Source: Planctomycetales bacterium
GTDB lineage: Bacteria > Omnitrophota > Gorgyraeia > Gygaellales > Profunditerraquicolaceae
Direction: 5' to 3'
DNA length: 52,302 nucleotides
NCBI GenBank assembly: GCA_005239725.1
Contig: SBBM01000008.1
Span: forward strand, 1-52,302
The notes under the pieces: model-generated
What the model was told of the DNA's origin: nothing
The model's database searches: none
The model's input: the letters and a program-made list of their open reading frames with translations, nothing else
Program-made: the position numbers and the translations under genes
Part shown: one piece after another, positions 8,696 through 16,433 of the stretch
How the letters are laid out: each line of letters begins with the position of its first letter
Position numbering within the stretch: the stretch's first letter is position 1

Positions 8696-8718
8696 TTGCA
8701 CCTCCCTGGTTATTTATT

Positions 8719-8746
8719 ATTCTAACATCTCCGAGACCCTTGTCAA
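8719..8746 (-). promoter_or_regulatory. Sigma-70-type promoter for the zinc-ribbon gene
   Basis: On the minus strand, TTGACA is separated by 16 bp from TAGAAT, with a predicted start near 8712, just ahead of the ribosome-binding site GGGAGG. It separates the zinc-ribbon gene from the upstream binding-protein operon. Confidence 0.65.
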
Positions 8747-8781
8747 TAGAAAACTCAAATCTTTTAAAACGCGCTAATCTT

Positions 8782-9945
8782 TTAATGCCCTTGCGATAAT
8801 TCGCTTGATATAACCGCTTCCAAATCTTCTTTGCTCCAGTATATGCCCGGCCTCTTTATAAACTCAATTTCTTTTTCTCCGGGCGGAATTTTAAATTTAT
8901 TCCTCCCGTTAATCAACAGCCCGCCGCAAGAAAGGCCGCTTTTGCGCCAGCGATTATATCCTTCATCCGCGCGGAAATCCACACATTCTACTTTCAGTTT
9001 TCCTTTATGTTTTGCCATAAGCGACATGAGGTATTTTTTAATGTCAAGATGCTCCTCGTTAAATGGATAGTACGCAACTAAGTTGACTATGCGGTTTTCT
9101 TTTTCCCTGCCGGCGGAATAAACGGCCTTGCTTTCGGAAGAACCACCCGGGATTAAACCATACCCGCCCAGGATATTCTGGCCACCGCGCGAAAACATAA
9201 AACTTAAGAAATTCCGGGCTATGCGCTCATGTTTAGCCTCTTTTAATATAACGGCATAATTATGAATAACCGGGTGGCTTTCCCGAGGTAAGACCTCAAC
9301 TATCTTTATAGAACCCTGGGAAATCTTGCCTGAGTTTGTCTCAAACGGGCAGGAGTTATAATGAATGCCTGCATCGGCTTTTGCCGAGGCCACAAAGGAG
9401 AGCGTTTCAATAGGGGCGTTGGTAAATAAAACCTTATCCTTGATCTTATCCCAGTAGCCGAGGCTTTTTAACGCCTGCACAGCGTAATCTCCCACGGAAG
9501 TAAAATTTGGGTTGGCTATAGCAATAGTCTTTACCGATTCCTTCCCTAAATCCGACAGATTATTTACATTGCCGGATTTAGCCGGGCAGATTAAGACAAG
9601 GCGATACTCGCCGAACGGCCTTCTGTCGCCCGGGACAACCATCCCTTTTTCTTCCAGGAAACCAATCTCTTTTTCACCCGGAGAAATAAATATGTCAGGC
9701 CTCTTGCCTTTATCCAGGATTAGCTTGACAAGCACATTGGTGTTGTCGAACGCCGGTTCAATCCTGATATTCTGCCTGCGGGATTCATAGGCCTTAATCA
9801 GTTCCTGAAAAGGCAGGGTCATGCCGCAAGGCACGTATATCTGAAGGGATGCCTTTGCCCCTCCGGAAGAAATCCCGAAAAAATAGATGAGCCCCGCTGA
9901 CAAAATCAAAAAAATAATAACCGCTGATAATTTTTTGTTTTGCAT
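8782..9945 (-). CDS. ModA-like periplasmic binding protein with Cys ligand positions, fused to a thioredoxin-like domain
   Basis: The 387-residue protein has an N-terminal signal or anchor helix (residues 7-25). Residues 33-270 form a ModA-type binding protein, seen in LQIYVPCGMTLPF, RPDIFISPGEKEIGFLEEKG and ADAGIHYNSC. In oxyanion-binding ModA the first and last motifs carry Ser or Thr; here they carry Cys40 and Cys199. The C-terminal 100 residues (from VNLVAYYPFNEEHLDIKKY) look like a thioredoxin fold with no CxxC but with Cys340 in GLSCGGLLINGR, where a Trx-fold strand would place an NG turn. It ends the operon after the ArsP-like permease. No ABC ATPase accompanies it. The ModA-like fold is fairly sure; the ligand is unknown. 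Confidence 0.78.
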   Translation of the reverse strand: MQNKKLSAVIIFLILSAGLIYFFGISSGGAKASLQIYVPCGMTLPFQELIKAYESRRQNIRIEPAFDNTNVLVKLILDKGKRPDIFISPGEKEIGFLEEKGMVVPGDRRPFGEYRLVLICPAKSGNVNNLSDLGKESVKTIAIANPNFTSVGDYAVQALKSLGYWDKIKDKVLFTNAPIETLSFVASAKADAGIHYNSCPFETNSGKISQGSIKIVEVLPRESHPVIHNYAVILKEAKHERIARNFLSFMFSRGGQNILGGYGLIPGGSSESKAVYSAGREKENRIVNLVAYYPFNEEHLDIKKYLMSLMAKHKGKLKVECVDFRADEGYNRWRKSGLSCGGLLINGRNKFKIPPGEKEIEFIKRPGIYWSKEDLEAVISSELSQGH

Positions 9946-9955
9946 CTTTATCCTT

Positions 9956-11104
9956 TCATTTCAGGTTCAGGCAGGCGCAGATATAATCCCCCAAAGACAT
10001 TGCCAATGCCGTAGAAAAAACCAGTTCAAGGACCACTGAAATCACAAAATAAACCCCCATCTTCCTCCAGCCTACAAACCTGCTGATAAGAATAAACCCC
10101 GGCAGGCTCGTCCCGGGGCCGGCCAAGAGTATCGCCATCGCAGGCCCTATGTCCATACCAAGCTTTAAGAAACCTTTAACAAATACTATCTCCGACAATA
10201 TCGGAAAATACATAAGTTCCCCTAGGACTGTTCCGGAAAAGGTCGTACTGAGGGTAGGAAAAAATAAACGATTGCCTAAAGCGTCTTTTTTTGCAGAAAG
10301 GATATTATGAATCCAGCGGACATCCACATATTTTGCTATCAGGCCGACTATGAGTATAGATATGATAAAAAGCGGGACGATAGTTTTAACCAGTTTCCAA
10401 GCCTGCAGCATCCAATCCAAAACCTCGGCTCTTTTGAATTTAGCGCCTACCAGCGCAAACAGTGATGCCAAAAAAACAAAAAGCAGGCCAAATTTTAAAT
10501 ACATGTACCTCTTATCAATAATATCCGCAGAGCTGACATCGGTTGCCGAAGAACCGGCAATCAATATGGCGAAAAGGATTATGAAAAGGGCCGCTACCCT
10601 CCCCTTACCCGCAATACTAGTGGTATGAAGGCATGAGGCGGGCTCCCCGGTTTTATTCACGCCCCCGGAGGCAGCAGGAAATATCTTTTCCATAAGTAAA
10701 CCTATCAATATGGATATGGAAAAAACGCCGATAATCCTCCATACGCCTAAAAGGGGGCCAATAACCTTGAATGTAAATATAGTGGAAATCAGGCTTATCG
10801 CCGGTCCGGCATAAAGAAAGGCGAACGCCGGGCCTATGCCTGCGCCGCATTTAAGGATGCTTGCAAAAATCGGCACGATGTTGCATGAGCAGGTAGGGAT
10901 AATCATCCCCGAGATAGCCGCAAAAGGATAAGCGACGAATTTACGGGAGCCCGCCCCGAGATAGCGGTTAAGGGATATGGAGGGGAGAAACGCAATTATG
11001 GCTGCGGCAATAAGAAATGCCGGCACAATGGTAACCGGGGCGCTCCAATTAAAAATGCAGCACTTGAATATATCTACTATTTCGGATAATTTCTGGTTAA
11101 TCAC
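9956..11104 (-). CDS. ArsP/DUF318-family permease
   Basis: The 382-residue polytopic protein has 8-10 predicted helices. The family signature is GMIIPTCSCNIVPIFASIL (Cys72 and Cys74), followed by GPAFAFLYAGPAISLIS, with a second copy of the Gly-Pro-Ala pattern near the C-terminus (GPAMAILLAGPGTSLPG). This matches the PF03773 permeases that include ArsP, which exports trivalent methylated arsenic through paired cysteines. The gene overlaps the upstream binding protein by 4 nt and is 10 nt from the downstream one, so two binding proteins flank a non-ABC permease. Direction of transport and substrate are not shown by the sequence. Confidence 0.83.
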   Translation of the reverse strand: MINQKLSEIVDIFKCCIFNWSAPVTIVPAFLIAAAIIAFLPSISLNRYLGAGSRKFVAYPFAAISGMIIPTCSCNIVPIFASILKCGAGIGPAFAFLYAGPAISLISTIFTFKVIGPLLGVWRIIGVFSISILIGLLMEKIFPAASGGVNKTGEPASCLHTTSIAGKGRVAALFIILFAILIAGSSATDVSSADIIDKRYMYLKFGLLFVFLASLFALVGAKFKRAEVLDWMLQAWKLVKTIVPLFIISILIVGLIAKYVDVRWIHNILSAKKDALGNRLFFPTLSTTFSGTVLGELMYFPILSEIVFVKGFLKLGMDIGPAMAILLAGPGTSLPGFILISRFVGWRKMGVYFVISVVLELVFSTALAMSLGDYICACLNLK

Positions 11105-11931
11105 GAATTCTTAATTTCTGCGCCTTCCCATTTTTTAAGGATGCCCCTGGATTTCTCGGAAAGCATGTAGTCAATGAATTCCTGCGCCAATTCCTTGTGT
11201 TTGGATGATTTCAATATGCATATGGAAGTAGAGATTTTGTCGTTGGTCTCCTTTAAAATATCGGCCACGGCAAATATCTCTTTTGGGATGATAACCGGCT
11301 CATAAGCCTTAAGGTCTTCGTAAAGGCAAGACTTGTAAATTATGCCTGCGTCAATTTTATTCTTCATGATGTAATTACGCGTATGCCTGCCGAACTCCGT
11401 GAAGGTAACCTTACTCTTAACTGCCTCCCAGAGGTTAAGTTTTTTCAGTGCCTCAACGGCGTATTTACCCGATGAGTTTATGGCCGGGTCAGGTATGCCT
11501 ATAGAGCGGATGTTCGGTCCGGAAAGGTCGGAAATGGCGCGGATATTTTTTGGATTAGTGGGGTGCGCAACCAGGATTATAGAATCAGAGGATATGGGCG
11601 TTATAGTGGCTTCGTCAATCAGGCCTTTCTTAACCAAAGGCTCCAGTTCCATAGGGCCGGTGGCGATGTATACATCTGGCCGGGCACCCTTATGAAGCAC
11701 CTTGCGCATAAGGACAACGGTATTTCCGTTATCAAAACTGACTTTTACATCCGGGTGGTCCTTTTTATAATTATCCAAAATCTCGCAAAATGCCGAAAAT
11801 ATGCTGCAGGGTACGGATATGCTTAAACGCTTGCCCTTATTTACGCCGCAGCCGTAAATATTTGCCAGAAAATAAACACCTGTCAAAAAATAAAGCCAGT
11901 GTTTTTTTGATAAAAAATTATTTTTTCTCAT
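11101..11931 (-). CDS. ModA-like binding lipoprotein with Cys ligand positions
   Basis: This 276-residue paralogue of the downstream binding protein lacks its thioredoxin-like tail. A hydrophobic signal ends near Cys28 (NIYGC), a plausible though imperfect lipobox. ModA-like motifs are LSISVPCSIFSAF, RPDVYIATGPMELEPLVKKG and IDAGIIYKSC, which place Cys42 and Cys202 at the same sites as Cys40 and Cys199 of the paralogue. It overlaps the redox-protein gene by 4 nt upstream and the permease by 4 nt downstream, so all are one transcript. The paired Cys suggest a soft-metal or metalloid ligand rather than molybdate; this is inference. Confidence 0.78.
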   Translation of the reverse strand: MRKNNFLSKKHWLYFLTGVYFLANIYGCGVNKGKRLSISVPCSIFSAFCEILDNYKKDHPDVKVSFDNGNTVVLMRKVLHKGARPDVYIATGPMELEPLVKKGLIDEATITPISSDSIILVAHPTNPKNIRAISDLSGPNIRSIGIPDPAINSSGKYAVEALKKLNLWEAVKSKVTFTEFGRHTRNYIMKNKIDAGIIYKSCLYEDLKAYEPVIIPKEIFAVADILKETNDKISTSICILKSSKHKELAQEFIDYMLSEKSRGILKKWEGAEIKNS

Positions 11932-12206
11932 GGCTTTCCTCCTTTAAGTTCAAACCTTAAGAATTCCTTTAACATCTCTTTAGGGGGCACCCTGCCCGCG
12001 AGTTTTGCCTTCCCGTTAATAATCAACAGGGGCGCAACAAAAACCCCGTAAGAATCGTATTCCTCCTGAGAAGAACACTCCTGAATAGGGGTATCAGAAA
12101 ACCCAAGCTCATCCAGGGCGCTGCGCAGGCACTTTCTCAGGCCGTCACAAAGCACGCATTTCTGAGGTTTGCCGTTTTCCCAGCGTCCGATTATTTTAAT
12201 TTGCAT
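11928..12206 (-). CDS. Small thioredoxin-fold redox protein
   Basis: The 92-residue protein matches the shape of small redox-active disulfide proteins often found beside DUF318/ArsP permeases. It has a beta-strand IKIIG, then CVLC (Cys17, Cys20) opening helix 1 with Cys26 close by, the cis-Pro stretch VAPLLIINGKAKLAGRVP, and a closing helix. It has no signal peptide, so it should act in the cytoplasm. The gene lies 16 nt after the COG0523 GTPase and overlaps the next gene by 4 nt. Its ribosome-binding site is weak. A role in reducing or handing over a thiol-reactive substrate is inferred. Confidence 0.75.
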   Translation of the reverse strand: MQIKIIGRWENGKPQKCVLCDGLRKCLRSALDELGFSDTPIQECSSQEEYDSYGVFVAPLLIINGKAKLAGRVPPKEMLKEFLRFELKGGKP

Positions 12207-12222
12207 CTGAACTTGCGCGCCC

Positions 12223-13332
12223 TTACCTTACTGCCTTGTCAAAACGGTAAACCGGCTTTGGCGGAGAAGGCCGAAAACTCTGGATGTTTTTTATTTCAGC
12301 CGTGATGCCCCGGGCCTGGCATATTTTTTTTAACCCGCCGACTACAATACTTTCCAAATACTGCGGCTCCCCGTGCACCCGGGCATTTGCAATTAACCTG
12401 CAGGGTTTATTAATCTCTCCGGAACACTTTACGCCTGTTTTGGCCTGCCGCGAATTTCCTACAAGATTTATGCTTGAATTACCCTGCGCGGTCATCATTA
12501 CGAATTTGACGTGAGCGGCCTCCATGGATTTAGCCAGGAAATCCTGACGGATATTCTCGGCTAAAGCGCTCAAGAAAATATCCGCGTCAAATTCTGCCGG
12601 CGAAGAAAGTTCAGCCGTAAAATTAAGCCAGGCCAGTTCTGCCTCTCCTTCAGCATAAACCGCATAATCTACCTCGGCAATATTCCGCCCCCAGGAACCT
12701 TTTTGTTCAAGTGCAGCCACCCACCCCGGAAAACCTTCCCCCGTCAAAGCTGAAACTTCCATTATCTTTGCCTGCGGCAACTTTTCTTTTAATTTCGCCG
12801 ATAGCTCCTTCCTCTCAGAAGGCGTAAGCGTATCAACTTTATTTAAAGCGATGATATCTGCTTCCTCCAACTGCTTTTTAAATATATAGGCCACCTTTTC
12901 CGAAAATCCGCCTGCGCCTCCGGAAATGACAATATCATTTGCCCTGGCCGGATCAAGGAAGACCGTAAAAGGATCCAAGGAGTAATCCTGGTCGGCATAT
13001 AATTTTAAAGGCTGGATTACGGTTGCGACCAAATCAGTACAACTGCCCACAGGCTCAGCCAAAATCACATCGGGGCAAAACTTCTTTAAAAGCTTCTCTC
13101 CGGCGTCGGTAAAATCATTCAGCCTGCAGCAAAAACATCCTCCGGTAACCTCCTCTACATTAAAACCTTCAACTTTAACTAACTGTGTATCAACCAGATT
13201 GTTCCCCTGGTCATTAGTAATAACCCCTACCCGCAAACCCTTGTCCGTAAAATGCCGGGCAAGCCGGTTTAAAACCGTGGTTTTGCCTGCTCCGAGAAAC
13301 CCGCCTACAAGGATTAATCTTACCGCACCCAT
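12223..13332 (-). CDS. COG0523 (CobW/ZNG1-like) GTPase, metal-insertion type
   Basis: The 369-residue protein has Walker A GGFLGAGKTT (residues 10-19), the family hallmark GGCFCC (CxCC, Cys66, Cys68, Cys69), a G4 motif NKVD and the SALTGEG stretch. COG0523 GTPases deliver metals (cobalt, zinc, nickel, iron) to target enzymes. The C-terminal half does not show the usual His-rich CobW C domain, so it belongs to a divergent branch. It is the first gene of a five-gene operon: AGGAGG lies 9 nt before the ATG, and a promoter and palindrome lie just upstream. A metal role for this operon is therefore likely. Confidence 0.88.
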   Translation of the reverse strand: MGAVRLILVGGFLGAGKTTVLNRLARHFTDKGLRVGVITNDQGNNLVDTQLVKVEGFNVEEVTGGCFCCRLNDFTDAGEKLLKKFCPDVILAEPVGSCTDLVATVIQPLKLYADQDYSLDPFTVFLDPARANDIVISGGAGGFSEKVAYIFKKQLEEADIIALNKVDTLTPSERKELSAKLKEKLPQAKIMEVSALTGEGFPGWVAALEQKGSWGRNIAEVDYAVYAEGEAELAWLNFTAELSSPAEFDADIFLSALAENIRQDFLAKSMEAAHVKFVMMTAQGNSSINLVGNSRQAKTGVKCSGEINKPCRLIANARVHGEPQYLESIVVGGLKKICQARGITAEIKNIQSFRPSPPKPVYRFDKAVR

Positions 13333-13371
13333 AGCAGACTTCCTCCTTTTAATTCCAGTCTAATCCCGAAT

Positions 13372-13395
13372 TTTCCATTGGAAATGCCATTGGTC
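13372..13395. promoter_or_regulatory. Palindromic operator candidate upstream of the GTPase operon
   Basis: TTTCCATTGGAAA (13372-13384) is a perfect inverted repeat with a 1-nt centre, and CCATTGG recurs 5 nt further on (13387-13393). Both lie between the predicted transcription start and the GTPase start codon, a good place for a repressor site. No regulator gene is adjacent. Confidence 0.4.
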
Positions 13396-13414
13396 CAAAA
13401 GGAACGATTTGTAT

Positions 13415-13443
13415 ATGCTACCAACATTGGGCTGCCCTGTCAA
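13415..13443 (-). promoter_or_regulatory. Sigma-70-type promoter of the GTPase/binding-protein operon
   Basis: On the minus strand TTGACA is 17 bp from TAGCAT; the -35 directly abuts the stop codon of the beta-propeller gene. It gives a leader of roughly 75 nt before the GTPase ATG and makes the 13.3-8.8 kb genes an independent operon. Confidence 0.55.
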
Positions 13444-14763
13444 TTATTTTGATTTTCCGGAACTGCCAAATGCGTAAACGCTGCCGTCATAAGAAGGAAA
13501 AACAAGCAAGGGCCTGCCCGAGACCGCGCAAACCGCAGGAGAAGACCAATTAACGCTATGCCCCCTGTAATATCCCCAAATTAATTTACCCGTGTCCCGG
13601 CTCCAAACCCGAGAACCGGTTAGGGCGTCCAGGCAATAAAGGTTATTATCCAGCGAATGCGCGAATATAACCGTTGAATTCAGCGCTTTTGCAATAACGC
13701 AGGAGGAAGTTACATAATCACGCGTTTTAAATCTCCATACCTCTTTCCCTGTTTCCGCCTCCAGGCAATAAATATTCCTATCCTGAGAACCGAAATAAAT
13801 AAAGACCTTGCCTTCAATACCCGCTATCGCAATAGTAGAATAAATCGCGTGGCCGAATTTCTTGGCCCAAAGGATGTTGCCCGTATGGCCGTCTAAAGCG
13901 TAAAGATTCCCGAAGCCTGTTCCCACAAAAACCTGGATTTTATCCTTTTGGATGTTAACCGAAACAGAGGAATGAATCTGCGCGCAAAGGACTTTTTCCC
14001 ATAAAATGCTGCCGTCGCGGGCATCAACCCCAAAGACCCTGCCGTCGGTAGAAGATATAAACAGGACGGGCTTATCGGCAATAGAAGAAAAAGCCGGGGA
14101 ATTAAGCGGCACCGAAGACAAAACCTTTGAGTATATCTTTTCCCCGGTTGCCGCATCCAGGGCAAATAATTCCCCCCTCTGAATATTATTCATCGGCGCC
14201 CGGTCATTATTCCAGATGCAGAATATTACGGCGGCACGGCCGTTAATTGAAACTACTAACGGAGAAGTGGAAACTGCCTCGGATACCGTATAACTCCATT
14301 CTAAAGTCTCATAACTGAAAATCTTCCCTCCCGTACGCGCATCTAACGCATATAACACCCTGTCAGCGGAGACAATATAAACAACCGGTTTTCCGCCAAC
14401 CATGGTAAAACAGGGGCTTGAATCCAGGCGCCCGCCCGTAATAAAATGCCAAAGGATCCTTCCATCCTGGGCATCTACGGCGTATAGATTATGATTATAT
14501 AGCCCTATAAAAACAACGTCTTTACCATCTACATTGGCAATACAAGCCGAGTCTGACCAAACGTTTGAACCGCGCTTATATTTAAAAACATGCTCGGCTG
14601 GCCTGAACTTCCAGATACACTGAAAATCTTTTGAAGGAAAATTTACAGAAGACGCCCCTGTATGCCGATTATCAGCTTGAAATCTCGGCCACTCTCCGGC
14701 ATAAGCATAGCTGCAGCAAGCCAGAAGGAAGGCAGTAAAAAATATTAAGGCTCTAAAAAACAT
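13444..14763 (-). CDS. Secreted PQQ-type beta-propeller protein
   Basis: The 439-residue protein has a signal peptide (MFFRALIFFTAFLLACCSYAYA, cut near residue 22) and then about eight repeats of the PQQ/YWTD-like blade. Examples are LYAVDAQDGRILWHF, LYALDGHTGNILWAK, IYCLEAETGKEVWRF and LYCLDALTGSRVWSR. Each has the ALDxxTGxxxW pattern of PQQ-binding-like propellers (BamB and quinoprotein relatives). No haem motif or catalytic dehydrogenase residues are evident, so it may be a scaffold. The gene starts 3 nt after the NapH-like gene, which suggests a linked periplasmic redox or assembly role. Confidence 0.87.
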   Translation of the reverse strand: MFFRALIFFTAFLLACCSYAYAGEWPRFQADNRHTGASSVNFPSKDFQCIWKFRPAEHVFKYKRGSNVWSDSACIANVDGKDVVFIGLYNHNLYAVDAQDGRILWHFITGGRLDSSPCFTMVGGKPVVYIVSADRVLYALDARTGGKIFSYETLEWSYTVSEAVSTSPLVVSINGRAAVIFCIWNNDRAPMNNIQRGELFALDAATGEKIYSKVLSSVPLNSPAFSSIADKPVLFISSTDGRVFGVDARDGSILWEKVLCAQIHSSVSVNIQKDKIQVFVGTGFGNLYALDGHTGNILWAKKFGHAIYSTIAIAGIEGKVFIYFGSQDRNIYCLEAETGKEVWRFKTRDYVTSSCVIAKALNSTVIFAHSLDNNLYCLDALTGSRVWSRDTGKLIWGYYRGHSVNWSSPAVCAVSGRPLLVFPSYDGSVYAFGSSGKSK

Positions 14764-14766
14764 TGT

Positions 14767-15738
14767 TTATGATTCTTCTATTTCGGAAACTTTTGCCTGG
14801 ATGCACCTTGCGCAATACAAACAAGAACTCCGGTCAATGGAACTTTTTCCCAGCGCCTCAACCGGGCAAAGCTGCGAAATTTTTTCGGGAGAAAGATCTA
14901 TTTTTTGCCTGATTTCTAAACGCATAACGCCAGCCATTTTGCCTAAAAAAGAGCCGACAGGGCACATATACCTGCACCAGGGCATAGAAATAAATATTGC
15001 CGACACCAGGACGGCAAGAAGAGAAATAATGGATGAATAATCCACAACGTTGCCATAGAGGACGCACCAGGGGTCGGTAACATATACGTCCATGATTATT
15101 AAACCAATCCACAAAATAAGCGATAGGCTGCGGATTTTCTTAAGCCGTGAGTCTAAATGCGGCTTCCAGGCTACAATTAAAGTTAACAACATAAGGCAAA
15201 GCCCCCAAAAGGCCGCAATGTTTTCTACGAAGAAAAATGTCTTTGGGCGTAATTTAAATAACAAAAAGACGGTAAAAATAAACAGAAACGCCAAAACAAT
15301 AAATTTCAGGCGCTGCGCTCTTAGGGAAAGATTCACCTGCAATTTTTTCAGGACAGGCATCCGGAAGGCAAGTTCCTGTAAAGCGCCCAAAGGGCATACC
15401 CATCCGCAGAAGACGCGGCCAAAAATAACCGAAAAACTTACCAGAGGCACAAAGACAAGAAGATTATAAAATACGCCGATATCATTCCCGGCGATTTCCT
15501 GTATGCCATATATCCATCCTCTTATTGCCCCAAAACAGCGGTGAACAGCAAAAATAAAAAAGATAAAAGAAATTGACTGAGAAATGGCCCTTAATCCCAG
15601 CTTTTTATTTTTCAGGGCGCAGCCCGATAAAAATAAAAGCGCTGCCAATGCTAAAAATGGAAAGGCATCCACAGAACTCCCTTCTATGGGCAAGAGCGGC
15701 CTTTCAATAATCTTCCAGCTCAAGTTTTCAAGGTTCAT
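14767..15738 (-). CDS. NapH/CcoG-like membrane 4Fe-4S protein
   Basis: The 323-residue protein has about six membrane helices and the two family signatures GRVFCGWVCPLGALQE and MPWCRYMCPVGSF, which place Cys pairs at the membrane surface. The C-terminus keeps only part of a double ferredoxin: LCPVEALG and then CLYCARCIQAK, enough for one 4Fe-4S cluster rather than two. Relatives (NapH, NosR, RdxA/CcoG) pass electrons between quinol and periplasmic or cytoplasmic partners. It overlaps wtpC by 4 nt and precedes the propeller gene. No reductase it could serve is present in the window. Confidence 0.85.
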   Translation of the reverse strand: MNLENLSWKIIERPLLPIEGSSVDAFPFLALAALLFLSGCALKNKKLGLRAISQSISFIFFIFAVHRCFGAIRGWIYGIQEIAGNDIGVFYNLLVFVPLVSFSVIFGRVFCGWVCPLGALQELAFRMPVLKKLQVNLSLRAQRLKFIVLAFLFIFTVFLLFKLRPKTFFFVENIAAFWGLCLMLLTLIVAWKPHLDSRLKKIRSLSLILWIGLIIMDVYVTDPWCVLYGNVVDYSSIISLLAVLVSAIFISMPWCRYMCPVGSFLGKMAGVMRLEIRQKIDLSPEKISQLCPVEALGKSSIDRSSCLYCARCIQAKVSEIEES

Positions 15739-16433
15739 ACCTCATCACCGAAATATTGCGTTCCATGGAGGCTCCTCATCCGTTTCATGACATCTTCGGG
15801 CGCTCCCTTAGCGATAATTTCCCCGTTTATCAAAACCCCTATACTATCCGCAAGAAACCTTGCTTCCTCAAGATTATGCGTAACATGGAGAACCGGCAAA
15901 TTGAGCTTTTCATTCAGGGATTTTAGGACTTTCAACGCGTTTTTCCGGGTGTGGGGGTCCAAAGAAGTGAAAGGCTCATCAAGCAACAATACCCTTGGCC
16001 TTATGACCAATGTCCGCGCCAGGGCAATCTTCTGGGCCTCTCCTCCGCTTAGATTAAAGGCATCTTTTCGCAAACTAAGGTCGTCAATACCCAAAACTTC
16101 AAAAATATGCTTTATGTAATCCTTATCGGGTTTATGATACCTTAAGCCATAGCAGATGTTATCTTTAATATTCAGGTGGGGAAAAATCAGAGATTTCTGG
16201 AATAAATAGCCTATCTTTCTTTTTTCGGGGTGAAAAGCGGTTATATCTTCCTTCCCTATAAAAATCCTGCCGCTATCCAGCCGATAAATCCCCGCTATGC
16301 AATTAAGTAAAAGCGTCTTTCCCGCTCCGCAAGGCCCGAGTAAAACAAAATACTCGCCCTTATTTATCTCCAATGAAATATCCCTGAGCAAAAAACCATT
16401 CCAGCGGCGGCATATTTTATCAAGACGCAGCAT
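15735..16433 (-). CDS. wtpC: Tungstate/molybdate ABC transporter ATPase (WtpC/ModC-like)
   Basis: The 232-residue ATPase has Walker A GPCGAGKT, signature NLSGGEAQKIALARTL, Walker B VLLLDEPFTSLDP and switch His VTHNLEEA. It is shorter than ModC and lacks the C-terminal molybdopterin-like (TOBE/mop) regulatory domain, which WtpC often keeps. It is linked by overlap to a ModB-type permease and a WtpA-like binding protein, so it powers oxyanion import. The overlap with the next gene (NapH-like) is 4 nt. Confidence 0.87.
   Translation of the reverse strand: MLRLDKICRRWNGFLLRDISLEINKGEYFVLLGPCGAGKTLLLNCIAGIYRLDSGRIFIGKEDITAFHPEKRKIGYLFQKSLIFPHLNIKDNICYGLRYHKPDKDYIKHIFEVLGIDDLSLRKDAFNLSGGEAQKIALARTLVIRPRVLLLDEPFTSLDPHTRKNALKVLKSLNEKLNLPVLHVTHNLEEARFLADSIGVLINGEIIAKGAPEDVMKRMRSLHGTQYFGDEV

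Noticed and set aside
8696-8701. GTG start for the zinc-ribbon gene
   Set aside because: It overlaps the Shine-Dalgarno that properly spaces the ATG at 8695.
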